Made by a program: the position numbers and the translations under genes. A stretch of DNA of 32,587 nt from an uncultured Alphaproteobacteria bacterium (GTDB lineage Bacteria > Pseudomonadota > Alphaproteobacteria > Sneathiellales > Sneathiellaceae): positions 1-32,587 of the forward strand of contig CAJXWA010000017.1 in NCBI GenBank assembly GCA_913062525.1, in the 5' to 3' direction. The notes beneath the pieces are model-generated. The model made no database searches, was not told the origin of the DNA, and saw only the letters and a program-made list of their open reading frames with translations. Below, in pieces: positions 1 to 8,462 of this stretch. Positions within the stretch are counted from its first letter, which is position 1; each line of letters opens with the position of its first letter.

Positions 1-45
1 AAGTTTTATAGTTCTTCGCAAACTCTTTCTTCGATAGGAATTATC

Positions 46-1305
46 ATGCGTCGTGTAGTTGTCACTGGTCTTGGTCTCGTAACTCCCCTTGCAAATGGCG
101 TTAAGCCTAGCTGGGAACGTTTGATCAATGGTGAATCCGGTGCCGGTATGATCACCAAGTTTGATACAACAGACTTGACGGTTAAATATGGCTGTGAAGT
201 CCCTGTCGATGAAAGTATACCGGATTCCTTTAGGGTCGACGATGTGTTGGCCCCAAAGGAACAGCGTAAATTAGACAGCTTTATCATTTATGGTATTGCT
301 GCGGCTGAGGAAGCCATTGCGGATTCAGGTTGGAAGCCTGAAAGTGATGAAGAAGCCACTAGAACTGGCGTTTCCATCGGTTCTGGGATTGGTGGTCTTC
401 CGTCCATCGAAGCAAACTCTATTAAATTGCATGAACAAGGTCCGCGGCGTATTAGCCCGTTCTTTATACCGGGTGCGTTAATTAATCTGATTTCAGGTCA
501 GGTTTCAATTAAGCACGGTTTTAAAGGTCCAAATCATGCGGTGGTTACTGCGTGTTCCACTGGAGCCCATTCCATTGGTGATGCCGCACGTATGATCGTT
601 GATAATGACGCTGACGTTATGGTTGCAGGCGGCGCTGAAGCGGCTATGTGCCGGATCGGTTTTGCCGGTTTCTCATCGGCTAAGGCCTTGTCAAAAGGTT
701 TTCACGACGATCCAACCAAAGCCTCCCGCCCTTATGATAAAGACCGTGATGGTTTTGTTATGGGTGAAGGTGCTGGTGTTGTGGTTCTTGAAGAATACGA
801 GCATGCCAAAAAACGTGGCGCTAAAATTTACGCTGAAGTAGCAGGTTACGGCTTGTCTGGCGATGCCTACCATATTACTGCGCCTGCCAGCGATGGCTCC
901 GGTGGTTTCCGAGCTATGGAGATGGCACTTCGTAAATCAGGCTTAAACCCTGAGGATATCGGATATATTAACGCCCATGGGACTTCAACACCACTTGGTG
1001 ATGAAATCGAAGTCGGCGCGGTTAAGCGTTTGTTCGGTAGTTCTGCGTCTGAACTTGCAATGTCATCCACTAAATCGGCCATTGGCCATTTGTTAGGTGC
1101 TGCAGGCGGTGTGGAAGCTGTTTTCTCCATTCTTGCCATGAATGAAGGCGTCCTACCGCCAACCATTAATTTGGACAACCCATCAGATGGCCTTGATTTG
1201 AACCTTGTTCCAAATACTGCCCAAGAAAAGAAAGTGGACGCGGTTTTGTCTAACTCCTTTGGTTTCGGCGGAACAAATGCAAGCTTGGTAATGAAACGAG
1301 TTTAA
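46..1305 (+). CDS. fabF: 3-oxoacyl-[acyl-carrier-protein] synthase II
   Basis: Condenses malonyl-ACP with acyl-ACP in the cytoplasmic fatty-acid elongation cycle (KAS II). The 419-residue protein has the family's usual length and a complete catalytic set: Cys170 in VVTACSTGAHS, His311 in NAHGTSTPLGD, Lys343 in SSTKSAIGHLLG and His348. The C-terminal SNSFGFGGTNAS glycine-rich motif is intact. The ATG at 46 follows a modest purine stretch (ataggaa). In alphaproteobacteria acpP normally lies just upstream of fabF, but it would fall outside this window, and bases 1-45 show no recognisable coding end. mltG starts 19 bases downstream on the same strand, so the two are probably cotranscribed. FabB is the nearest alternative, but the sequence and the fabF-mltG order favour FabF. 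Confidence 0.97.
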   Translation: MRRVVVTGLGLVTPLANGVKPSWERLINGESGAGMITKFDTTDLTVKYGCEVPVDESIPDSFRVDDVLAPKEQRKLDSFIIYGIAAAEEAIADSGWKPESDEEATRTGVSIGSGIGGLPSIEANSIKLHEQGPRRISPFFIPGALINLISGQVSIKHGFKGPNHAVVTACSTGAHSIGDAARMIVDNDADVMVAGGAEAAMCRIGFAGFSSAKALSKGFHDDPTKASRPYDKDRDGFVMGEGAGVVVLEEYEHAKKRGAKIYAEVAGYGLSGDAYHITAPASDGSGGFRAMEMALRKSGLNPEDIGYINAHGTSTPLGDEIEVGAVKRLFGSSASELAMSSTKSAIGHLLGAAGGVEAVFSILAMNEGVLPPTINLDNPSDGLDLNLVPNTAQEKKVDAVLSNSFGFGGTNASLVMKRV

Positions 1306-1324
1306 CCGTTTCTACGGAGGCAGA

Positions 1325-2308
1325 ATGAAGCGCTTTTTGATCTTCTTTCTGGCTCTGTTTATCCTCGTCAGTGCAGTCGTAGGCAGTATCGCCGCTTATG
1401 GATGGCATCTATTCACAAATACAGGCCCCCTCCAAGAAGAGGTAACACTGATCTTTGAAAAGGGATCAGGACTTCGCAGTATTTCAAAAAAATTGGAAAC
1501 CGCCGGTGTCATTCATAATGAATTTTCCTTTATGTTTGGTGTTCGAGCCCGGTCTCAAGCGAAAAACCTCAAAGCTGGTGAGTTCGAAATAGCACCGGGT
1601 TTAAGCGGCGAACAAGTTCTGGCACTCTTGGTGTCAGGAAAGACTGCTGTATATTATCTAACCATCCCTGAAGGCCTGCAGAGCCGAGAGATTGCGGACC
1701 TAATCAGCCATAATCCTGTTTTATCTGGTGATTTAACAGTCCCGTTGGTTGAAGGCTCATTGCTCCCTGAAACATATCAATTGAGACGCGGAGACAGCAA
1801 AAATTCGGTGGCTGAACGAATGATGAGTCTTCAAAAAAAAGCCATAGATGATCTTTGGAGAAACCGAACACCAGATCCGCTGATTACCTCAAAAGCCGAT
1901 TTGCTCATTCTGGCATCCATTGTTGAAAAAGAGACTGGTCTGGCGACAGAACGCGCCCATGTAGCCGGTGTTTTCTTAAATCGATTGAAACGGAAAATGA
2001 GATTGCAGTCGGACCCAACGGTGGCTTATGGGGTGACTAATGGTGCAGCTGATCTCGGCCGCCCTATTTCAAAAAAAGACCTTGCAGCCAAGAATAAATA
2101 TAACACTTACACCTTGAAAGGATTGCCGGTAGGTCCAATTTGCAATCCGGGATTGGATAGTTTGAAAGCTGTTTTGAGCCCAATGAAAACCAAGGATTTG
2201 TACTTTGTCGCTGATGGCACAGGTGGGCATGTTTTTGCACCTACTTTGAAAGAGCATAATCGCAATGTTCGGAATTGGCGGAAACTCAAGAAGAGTAAAT
2301 CAAACTAA
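1325..2308 (+). CDS. mltG: Endolytic murein transglycosylase MltG
   Basis: Inner-membrane lytic transglycosylase that cuts nascent glycan strands and leaves 1,6-anhydro-MurNAc ends; in E. coli it acts as a terminase for wall polymerisation. The 327-residue protein has one N-terminal membrane anchor (about residues 3-25), a LysM-like part (about 36-110) and the YceG catalytic domain. Visible motifs are ASIVEKETG, with the predicted catalytic Glu201, then VAGVFLNRL, LQSDPTVAYG and, near the C-terminus, GLPVGPICNPG. The ATG at 1325 has an excellent Shine-Dalgarno (acggagg, 1314-1320). It is 19 bases from fabF, the usual alphaproteobacterial order. Nothing is missing. Confidence 0.96.
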   Translation: MKRFLIFFLALFILVSAVVGSIAAYGWHLFTNTGPLQEEVTLIFEKGSGLRSISKKLETAGVIHNEFSFMFGVRARSQAKNLKAGEFEIAPGLSGEQVLALLVSGKTAVYYLTIPEGLQSREIADLISHNPVLSGDLTVPLVEGSLLPETYQLRRGDSKNSVAERMMSLQKKAIDDLWRNRTPDPLITSKADLLILASIVEKETGLATERAHVAGVFLNRLKRKMRLQSDPTVAYGVTNGAADLGRPISKKDLAAKNKYNTYTLKGLPVGPICNPGLDSLKAVLSPMKTKDLYFVADGTGGHVFAPTLKEHNRNVRNWRKLKKSKSN

Positions 2309-2374
2309 TTTTCACCAAGATTGGCACAAACACCGACGTTAGGCGTCATACCCTCATATGAACTGTTAAGCGGT

Positions 2375-2381
2375 GAGGAGG
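2375..2381 (+). promoter_or_regulatory. Ribosome binding site that decides the start of the gene at 2390
   Basis: The bases gaggagg match the anti-Shine-Dalgarno closely and lie eight bases before the in-frame GTG at 2390. The earlier in-frame TTG at 2321 is preceded only by ttttcaccaaga. This favours the 406-residue product over a 429-residue one. Confidence 0.7.
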
Positions 2382-2389
2382 GCAAGTCG

Positions 2390-3610
2390 GTGACGAGTGA
2401 TTCAATTCAGACTTTGTTAAAACAAAGACGAGAGTTACGAGACTGTTTACAAGAACTTCGTAATGAAGTTGCAGGTATGCATCAAAATACTGAGAAAATG
2501 ATTGGGAACGCGCTTGGTGAAAACCAAACTGTCCCAGTTGTAGAAGGTAAAAAAGCAACAGCTGCTCCGCAAGATGCCTTGCCAGACCCCGCCACGGCCT
2601 TGAAACTAATTCAGAAACTCACCCAGGCCCAGAAAAGCGTTCAAGGTGATGATACATTAGTGGCTGAAGTAAAAGCACCGCAGAAAACAGTGCCGACAGA
2701 GCCCGTTGTTGATGCGCGCAAACTTGGGTTTGAGAATGCAAAGTTGACTGAATCGGAGACTTCTGCTGCGACCGCGTCTGTTACGGAAAATCTTATTGGA
2801 CCAGCAAAGCTTGATGCTAAGCCATCGCCAATAGATGCAGACCTTCATGTAAAATCAAGAACACCTGAAAATCTCAAGAGCCCTGTTGTTGAGAGGAAGG
2901 AGGATGAAGAGGCACCTGAAATTGATAACCTTCTAAATCACGCGATTTTAATCGCGGATTTTTTTCTACATCATCCGTCTTCTGCTGGAAATGAACAGCT
3001 CAACAAATTGGACGCGGCCATCTCTCAAATTAAAAGGCTGCCCGCTACGGATAAAAGTGATGCCGCGATTACTGCGCTTAAGAATGCCTACCGCAATGTT
3101 GTGTCGGCGACTTACGCTAAATCTGAAGTAACGGGTAAAAGTATTTCAGACAGCTCATCGGCAATTACTCTCCTCTGGGTATTGCCAATGATCATTTCAA
3201 GTCTTGTTCTGGTCATCCTCCCTTGTCTTTTACTTATGCGATCTCTTGTACAGAGAATGTTCGTTGATGAATTCTCTTCGGAGTTAATGTTGTCCATGGG
3301 CGGAGCTGTATCATTTGTTTGGGGAGCTACCGGGGCACTCGCTTTTCTAGCGTTTGTAATCGCAAGAGAGGCTAAAAATAAACGTTATATTAGAGGGGCA
3401 AATAGAGGCGTAGCTATTCGAGCGATCGTTGGAGCATTGCTAGGTCTGGGTGTTTTTCTGATTTTCTCTCTGACGGGTTTATTCGGCGGTCTTGAGCGTG
3501 ATGTTGCCGTGGGTCTACTTGCATTTTTATTGGGTGCTACGAGTTCTGGTGCAGTGGGATACTTTGAAAAAAGAGCGGAGGGTGCCAGAACAGCTAAGAT
3601 TACGCCGTAA
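2390..3610 (+). CDS. Uncharacterised protein: N-terminal coil, charged linker, four C-terminal membrane segments
   Basis: I do not recognise this family. Counting from GTG at 2390 the protein is 406 residues. Residues about 5-40 are a charged helix likely to form a coiled coil (LLKQRRELRDCLQELRNEV). Residues about 45-180 are Pro/Ala/Lys/Glu-rich and look disordered. A second helical part follows (about 178-245), then four hydrophobic segments at about 258-284, 303-325, 341-365 and 371-393, the last two glycine-rich (GALLGLGVFLIF, AFLLGATSSGAVGYF). There is no signal peptide, so the long N-terminal half is probably cytoplasmic. The frame also opens at TTG 2321, but that start has no ribosome site, while GTG 2390 has gaggagg eight bases upstream. 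It lies between mltG and yicC, which are usually closer neighbours. A link to envelope or wall work is inference from position only. Confidence 0.8.
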   Translation: MTSDSIQTLLKQRRELRDCLQELRNEVAGMHQNTEKMIGNALGENQTVPVVEGKKATAAPQDALPDPATALKLIQKLTQAQKSVQGDDTLVAEVKAPQKTVPTEPVVDARKLGFENAKLTESETSAATASVTENLIGPAKLDAKPSPIDADLHVKSRTPENLKSPVVERKEDEEAPEIDNLLNHAILIADFFLHHPSSAGNEQLNKLDAAISQIKRLPATDKSDAAITALKNAYRNVVSATYAKSEVTGKSISDSSSAITLLWVLPMIISSLVLVILPCLLLMRSLVQRMFVDEFSSELMLSMGGAVSFVWGATGALAFLAFVIAREAKNKRYIRGANRGVAIRAIVGALLGLGVFLIFSLTGLFGGLERDVAVGLLAFLLGATSSGAVGYFEKRAEGARTAKITP

Positions 3611-3625
3611 TTAGTGCCTGAATTC

Positions 3626-3654
3626 TTGTTTGATGCTTCATTTAACGATATACA
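3626..3654 (+). promoter_or_regulatory. Candidate sigma-70-type promoter for yicC-gmk
   Basis: TTGTTT (3626-3631) and TATACA (3649-3654) are separated by 17 bases in the 76-base gap before yicC. The matches are partial (three and four of six), so this is a suggestion from spacing and position. It would start transcription about 25 bases before the yicC ATG. Confidence 0.3.
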
Positions 3655-3686
3655 TTCAATATATTTAAACGAAGCGAGAGACCAAC

Positions 3687-4583
3687 ATGGCACTACAAAG
3701 CATGACGGGGTTTGCCCGGATAAACGGAACGCATGAAGAATATTCGTGGCTTTGGGAAGTGAAAAGTGTCAATGGCCGGGGGCTGGAAATTCGATGCCGG
3801 ATCCCCTACGGTTTTGATAAAGTTGAAGAAATTGCCCGGAAAAATTTAAAAAGTAAAATGCAGCGGGGAACTGTTAATCTGCACTTACAACTAAATCAGC
3901 CTTCAGGAACATCAGCCTATCAAATTAACCAGACGTTTTTGGATGAACTTATATCGATAGCCAAAGACAAATCAGAGAAAAATAATCTCGAAGCGGCCCG
4001 AATAGATGGTTTGATGGAGATTAAGGGCGTCATTGAACAGGCAGATAAATCTGCAATTGATGATAAAACGCAAGAAGCACTAGAGCAGGCGCTTAGTGTC
4101 TCTTTGAATGAGCTTTTTGATAATTTGATCAATACACGATTAGGGGAAGGTGCGCAGCTGCTTCCTGTTTTAAACAACCAGTTGAACGAGATTGAAGAAT
4201 TGAGCAAAAAGGCTCTCAATACGGCTGCATTACGCCCTGAGAATGTCCGGGCGCGCATGAAAACTCACTTAGATATGATATTAGGGGGCGGTGGATCAAT
4301 CGATGCAAACCGCCTTGAACAAGAACTGGCTTTACTTGCAACAAAGGCCGATATTTCAGAAGAGCTCGACAGATTGACCAGTCATGTGTTGACTGCGAGG
4401 GATGTTCTTGCCAGTGATAAGTCTGAAGGTATTGGGCGGCGGTTGGATTTTATTTGCCAAGAGTTTAACCGCGAAGCCAACACTTTGTGCTCAAAATCCA
4501 ATGATAAAGAATTAACCCAAGTCGGCCTTGATTTGAAAGTGGTCATCGACCGCCTTCGGGAACAAGTCCAAAATATTGAATAA
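3687..4583 (+). CDS. yicC: YicC family endoribonuclease/stress protein
   Basis: Member of the YicC/YloC family; the E. coli protein has been reported as an endoribonuclease acting on small RNA. The 298-residue length is normal. The N-terminal domain opens with MTGFARINGTHEEYSWLWEV and VNGRGLEIRCRIPYGFD, typical of the family. The C-terminal DUF1732 part carries RLEQELALLATKADISEELD, then GRRLDFICQEFNREANTLCS and DLKVVIDRLREQVQNIE at the end. The ATG at 3687 follows acgaagcgagag. It is nine bases from gmk, a classical pairing (yicC-gmk) in proteobacteria, so cotranscription is likely. Substrates cannot be read from the sequence. Confidence 0.94.
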   Translation: MALQSMTGFARINGTHEEYSWLWEVKSVNGRGLEIRCRIPYGFDKVEEIARKNLKSKMQRGTVNLHLQLNQPSGTSAYQINQTFLDELISIAKDKSEKNNLEAARIDGLMEIKGVIEQADKSAIDDKTQEALEQALSVSLNELFDNLINTRLGEGAQLLPVLNNQLNEIEELSKKALNTAALRPENVRARMKTHLDMILGGGGSIDANRLEQELALLATKADISEELDRLTSHVLTARDVLASDKSEGIGRRLDFICQEFNREANTLCSKSNDKELTQVGLDLKVVIDRLREQVQNIE

Positions 4584-4592
4584 GGTTTAACC

Positions 4593-5246
4593 GTGCCAAA
4601 ACAAATAATTGAGACAGTGCAAATTGATCATCGCGGGCTAATGCTCGTTTTATCGTCTCCCTCGGGCGCCGGTAAGACTACTATTTCGCGCGCTTTGCTT
4701 GAGGATGATGACAAATTGTCTATGTCAGTTTCCGCGACGACGCGGGCTCCAAGGCCCGGCGAGATCGAAGGTAAAGATTATTTCTTTATGGAACCGGTTG
4801 ACTTCAATCTACTGGTGAACCGTGACGAATTGCTTGAACACGCTAAGGTTTTTAGTAACTATTATGGGACTCCCAGCGGTCCTGTAAGGGAGAGTTTGGC
4901 AAAAGGGAACGACATTTTATTTGATATTGATTGGCAAGGCACCCAACAGCTTGCACAAAAAGCCGGTGATGATTTGGTCAGTATTTTCGTGCTACCACCC
5001 TCCACACAAGCACTGGAGAAACGCCTGAAAAGCCGTGCACAGGATAGCGATGAAGTTGTCGCACAGCGTATGTCCAAAGCGTCAGAAGAAATAAGCCACT
5101 GGGCCGAATATGACTATGTGGTTGTCAATGACGACGTTGAAAGATGTATTTTGGAAGTTAAGGCGATCCTAAAAGCTGAACGCGTTCGCCGCATTAGGCG
5201 GACAGGATTACTCACCTTTGTAAATGGGCTGCGAGAAGGTTACTGA
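4593..5246 (+). CDS. gmk: Guanylate kinase
   Basis: Phosphorylates GMP to GDP with ATP in the cytoplasm. The 217-residue protein has the P-loop [10 protein letters not shown] (residues 21-30), the GMP-binding stretch [17 protein letters not shown] (49-65), YGTPSGPV, and the lid arginines around 144-159. It starts at GTG 4593, nine bases after the yicC stop; an ATG at codon 17 (4641) would remove the residues just before the first strand, and alphaproteobacterial Gmk proteins usually carry a short lead before [12 protein letters not shown], so GTG is preferred. The stop codon overlaps the end of rsmA on the opposite strand. Confidence 0.96.
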   Translation: MPKQIIETVQIDHRGLMLVLSSPSGAGKTTISRALLEDDDKLSMSVSATTRAPRPGEIEGKDYFFMEPVDFNLLVNRDELLEHAKVFSNYYGTPSGPVRESLAKGNDILFDIDWQGTQQLAQKAGDDLVSIFVLPPSTQALEKRLKSRAQDSDEVVAQRMSKASEEISHWAEYDYVVVNDDVERCILEVKAILKAERVRRIRRTGLLTFVNGLREGY

Positions 5247-6079
5247 CCTTTACGGTATAGTTCGGCTAGTCGGCAAAACTCTTCAACGGTCAACTCTTCT
5301 GCGCGCTGCGTGGGCTTAATGCCCGCAGCGATTAAATAATCCTCTGTTGGACCGCCGAGCGATTTAAGACTGGCCCGGAGCATTTTTCGGCGCTGACCAA
5401 AGGCTGTAGCAACAACTTTTTCCAGCGTTTTTAAATCAGCTGGGAATGCGGGGACTTCTCTTGGAACTAGTTTGACCACTGTACTTGTCACTTTAGGGGG
5501 CGGGGTAAAAGCTCTCGGTGAGATATCAAATTGCGGAGACACTTCACAAAGCCACTGACACAATATGGATAATCGGCCGTAGGCTTTGGTTCTTGGGACC
5601 GCTGTAATCCGATCACCAACTTCCTTTTGAAACATCAAAGTCATGCTCTTGAATTGTTCCCGGTTCTTGAGCCATTTTATCAATAGCGGGGTTGCTACAT
5701 TATAGGGTAGGTTCGCAATAATATGCGCCTTTTCTGCTCCCAGTAGTTCGCTTTCATTTACGTCCAGTGCGTCGCCGTTTATAACAGTAAGGCGGCCAGT
5801 AAAAGCGTCACTTACATCTTGCAAGGGGGCGAGACAGCGAGTGTCTTTTTCAATGGCAATTAACCGGGCGGCACCTAACGTTAAAATCGCACGCGTCAGG
5901 CCGCCAGGGCCGGGGCCGATTTCAAGAACAGTTTCGCCTTCAAGAGATCCGGGACATCTTGCAATGCGACCTGTCAGGTTGAGATCCAGCAAGAAATTTT
6001 GTCCCAGAGACTTTTCGGCCCGCAGTCCATATTGATTAATCACATCTCTCAAAGGAGGCAGAGAAGCACCGTCATCCAT
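5240..6079 (-). CDS. rsmA: 16S rRNA (adenine1518-N6/adenine1519-N6)-dimethyltransferase
   Basis: KsgA/RsmA uses S-adenosylmethionine to dimethylate two adjacent adenines in the 3' hairpin of 16S rRNA during small-subunit assembly. The 279-residue protein shows [11 protein letters not shown] near the N-terminus, the SAM-binding loop [12 protein letters not shown] (residues 51-62), NGDALD (101-106) and the adenine-methylase motif NLPY (123-126). The C-terminal domain contains [16 protein letters not shown] and [13 protein letters not shown]. Its ATG lies inside the end of pdxA (8-base overlap, 6072-6079), so translation is probably coupled. Its stop overlaps the stop of gmk on the other strand by seven bases. 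It is the last gene of the lptF-to-rsmA run. Confidence 0.97.
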   Translation of the reverse strand: MDDGASLPPLRDVINQYGLRAEKSLGQNFLLDLNLTGRIARCPGSLEGETVLEIGPGPGGLTRAILTLGAARLIAIEKDTRCLAPLQDVSDAFTGRLTVINGDALDVNESELLGAEKAHIIANLPYNVATPLLIKWLKNREQFKSMTLMFQKEVGDRITAVPRTKAYGRLSILCQWLCEVSPQFDISPRAFTPPPKVTSTVVKLVPREVPAFPADLKTLEKVVATAFGQRRKMLRASLKSLGGPTEDYLIAAGIKPTQRAEELTVEEFCRLAELYRKGQ

Positions 6080-7067
6080 TATTAGTTTCCTTGCTGACTG
6101 CTGCCATTTCTCTGGCGGTGTTGATTGCAGCGATTAAGCTCGCGGGATTGGCGATACCTTTTCCCGCAATATCTTCTGCGGTCCCGTGATCAGGAGAGGT
6201 TCGAATTATTGGCAAGCCGAGGGTAATATTCACGCCGCGATCAAAATCAATTGTCTTGATGGGGATAAGGGCCTGATCGTGATACATGCATATGGCGGCA
6301 TCAAATTTTTGCCTTGCCGCAGCATGAAATAAACTATCCGCAGGATAGGGACCAGACACAGAGAGACCGTCTTGATTAAGTTTTTTTACAAGCGGCTTGA
6401 GAATATTAACTTCCTGCTTGCCGATACTTCCATTTTCGCCTGCGTGAGGATTTAAGCCAGCAACAACAATCCGGGGCGTCTCAATTCCAAACCGAGTTGT
6501 TAAATCGTTGGCTGTTGTCCGAATTACATATTCAAGTAATTCCTCGGTTATTAAATCAGGGACTTGTTCAATGGGAACATGGATCGTCGCCGGTACAACT
6601 TTTAAACCGGGACAGGCAAACATCATAATTGATTTGTTGGGTGAATTTGTCAGGTCTGCTAAAAATTCTGTATGGCCAGGATGATTAAAGCCAGCATCAT
6701 ACAAGCGTTTCTTATGTATAGGGTTGGTAACCATTGCGGCGGCTAATCCGTCCATGCACAGCTGGGTTGCAACTTCAATAGCCGCTAGCGTTTTTCCCGC
6801 GTCAGTTGTCCCGAAACTTGGATCCAGTACAGGGAAATAGTCATTAAAGCAGGCAATGCCTTCATCAACTGAATGCACAACTTTGATGGCAACATCTGAA
6901 AAGAGCTGGTTTATTTGAACGTCAATTATCAGCGCATTGCCGATCATGACAAAAGGGGAAATATCTTCGCTATTTCGGGCAATCCAGGCTTTGGTAGCAA
7001 TTTCAATGCCAATGCCTGCAGGATCGCCCATTGTTAAAACCAAGGCTTCCCGGCTCATTTGTTCCAT
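6072..7067 (-). CDS. pdxA: 4-hydroxythreonine-4-phosphate dehydrogenase
   Basis: NAD-dependent enzyme of the DXP-dependent pyridoxal phosphate route, acting just before PdxJ. The 331-residue protein opens with [14 protein letters not shown] and has [52 protein letters not shown] and [15 protein letters not shown]. The three metal-binding histidines are at 163, 208 and 263, matching His166, His211 and His266 of E. coli PdxA. The ATG at 7067 has little ribosome-site support, whereas a second ATG three codons on (7058) sits behind ggatgga, so the true start may be 7058. surA is 37 bases upstream and rsmA overlaps downstream; surA-pdxA-rsmA is an old conserved order shared with E. coli. Confidence 0.96.
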   Translation of the reverse strand: MEQMSREALVLTMGDPAGIGIEIATKAWIARNSEDISPFVMIGNALIIDVQINQLFSDVAIKVVHSVDEGIACFNDYFPVLDPSFGTTDAGKTLAAIEVATQLCMDGLAAAMVTNPIHKKRLYDAGFNHPGHTEFLADLTNSPNKSIMMFACPGLKVVPATIHVPIEQVPDLITEELLEYVIRTTANDLTTRFGIETPRIVVAGLNPHAGENGSIGKQEVNILKPLVKKLNQDGLSVSGPYPADSLFHAAARQKFDAAICMYHDQALIPIKTIDFDRGVNITLGLPIIRTSPDHGTAEDIAGKGIANPASLIAAINTAREMAAVSKETNNG

Positions 7068-7104
7068 CCGTTAATTTAAATTTCTGTAGAGGATCTATAA
7101 TTGA

Positions 7105-8370
7105 TTATCGTGATTCAATAACAGCTTCTCGGCGGAGATCTTTCAAATAGCGTTCGACACGGGTACCAATGCGTTTGTTGCCAATACTTCTACGGATAGC
7201 GTCTTCGCTGTCGCTTTGCATGGATGCATCTTGGCGATCACAAACAATGAAAATACGGTATGTATCTTTATCAAGGTACGGGACGCTGGCTTCGCCGCTT
7301 TTTAAATTTGCGACGAGAACTCGATATTTATCAGGAAGGCTGCTTAAAGAAACTTTCCCCATCTTCCCGCTTTGGCCATTGGAGATTTGATTGAAGAGGG
7401 TCGGTAGGTACGAGCAACCATCAACAAACTTACTTAAAGAATTAACAAGTTTGATATGACTTTCTTTAAGGCCTCTTTTTTCGGTGTCAGCGACAGGGAT
7501 GGCAATTTGGCTGAGTTCCATTTGGCTATCAGAGGCTTGTTTACTCAAAATTTTTCTAACATTTCTAATTGCCACCACATAGTAGCCATCCGTGGTGCGA
7601 ATGGGCGCGGTAGCACTTCCCTTTTTCGTTACGGCAATCGCTTGGGCAACTGCTGGATCCATATCTTCAAGCATACGCCAGCCAACGGTTCCGCCTTTTG
7701 CAGCTGTAGCGCCTTTACTGAACTGGGTTGCCATCCGAGAGAAACGGGCTCCTTTTTTTAATTGCTCCCGTAAACCTTGAATGAATTTCCGAACCTGGGG
7801 TTCTTCATTTGGCGTGGAGACAGGTAAGAATATTTCGCTGGTCAAATATTCATTCTTACCTTTATTTGCCCGCATTTTATCTTGGACAGATTTAACTTCG
7901 GCTTCTGTAATATTAATGCGAGGGAGAATTTTTTTCCGAACCAGCTTATCCCAAGCGATTGATACGGTGATTTGGTCCAATACTGCATCAATACTTATTT
8001 TTTTGGCCGCCAGTGCTTGCTCCAAAAACCCAGGACGAATTTTAAATCGCTTTTCCATTTTCTCAATAGCACTATTGATTTCTTCTGGGGATCCTTCAAC
8101 GTTATTGCGTTTCGCTTCTTGCATTTTTAGGCGCTCATCAATCAACGTGTTGATTGTTGAGGGAACAAGCTGTTGTCGGGTCTTGGAATCGCTAGGCAGG
8201 CCTGCCGCAAAAATAGTCATGTTAATTCTTTGGATTACATCGAACCCGGAAATGATTTCTTCATTTACAATGGCAACAATTTTTTGCACTTCCTGCGCTG
8301 CGATATGGCTCGCGGGCAAAATTAAAAATGTTGCAACAATTAGGCTATTTAAAACTTTCCGCATGACCAT
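7105..8370 (-). CDS. surA: Periplasmic peptidyl-prolyl isomerase/chaperone SurA
   Basis: Periplasmic chaperone that escorts unfolded outer-membrane proteins, including LptD, to the Bam machine. A signal peptide is clear: MRKVLNSLIVATFLILPASHIAA, cleaved probably before QEV. A SurA N-terminal chaperone domain follows with VAIVNEEIISGFDVIQRI. A parvulin domain then runs from about NEYLTSEIFLPV through KGGTVGWRMLEDMDPA to GYYVVAIR. The second parvulin-like domain is more divergent (SQMELSQIAIPV to YRIFIVCDRQ). The reading frame opens at TTG 8385, but ATG at 8370 or 8364 gives a normal signal peptide; I chose 8370. It follows lptD after 92 bases holding a hairpin, so part of its expression may be set there. 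Confidence 0.92.
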   Translation of the reverse strand: MVMRKVLNSLIVATFLILPASHIAAQEVQKIVAIVNEEIISGFDVIQRINMTIFAAGLPSDSKTRQQLVPSTINTLIDERLKMQEAKRNNVEGSPEEINSAIEKMEKRFKIRPGFLEQALAAKKISIDAVLDQITVSIAWDKLVRKKILPRINITEAEVKSVQDKMRANKGKNEYLTSEIFLPVSTPNEEPQVRKFIQGLREQLKKGARFSRMATQFSKGATAAKGGTVGWRMLEDMDPAVAQAIAVTKKGSATAPIRTTDGYYVVAIRNVRKILSKQASDSQMELSQIAIPVADTEKRGLKESHIKLVNSLSKFVDGCSYLPTLFNQISNGQSGKMGKVSLSSLPDKYRVLVANLKSGEASVPYLDKDTYRIFIVCDRQDASMQSDSEDAIRRSIGNKRIGTRVERYLKDLRREAVIESR

Positions 8371-8429
8371 CACTTGATTTCTCAAAACATACTTTTAATA
8401 GAAACGCTATCTTAGCATCTCAACAGGAA

Positions 8430-8457
8430 AATAACATCCACCAACTTGGCGGTTATT
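8430..8457 (-). terminator. Hairpin between lptD and surA (possible attenuator or weak terminator)
   Basis: On the minus strand, six bases after the lptD stop codon, AATAAC-CGCC can pair with GGTG-GTTATT around an AAGTT loop with a three-base bulge, giving about ten base pairs including one G-U. A short T run (TTATTTTCC) follows on that strand. It is weaker than a textbook terminator and could instead stabilise the 3' end of the lpt message. Confidence 0.4.
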
Positions 8458-8462
8458 ACGTG

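Noticed and set aside
1-45. Possible end of acpP before fabF
   Set aside because: The stretch is too short and shows no AcpP C-terminal coding sequence.
2321-2389. Possible sigma-54 promoter suggested by TTGGCAC at 2321
   Set aside because: The required GC element at the correct spacing downstream is absent.
7781-8377. Open frame of about 200 codons on the plus strand
   Set aside because: It lies wholly antisense to surA, which has clear signal peptide and chaperone motifs; the frame has no recognisable domain.
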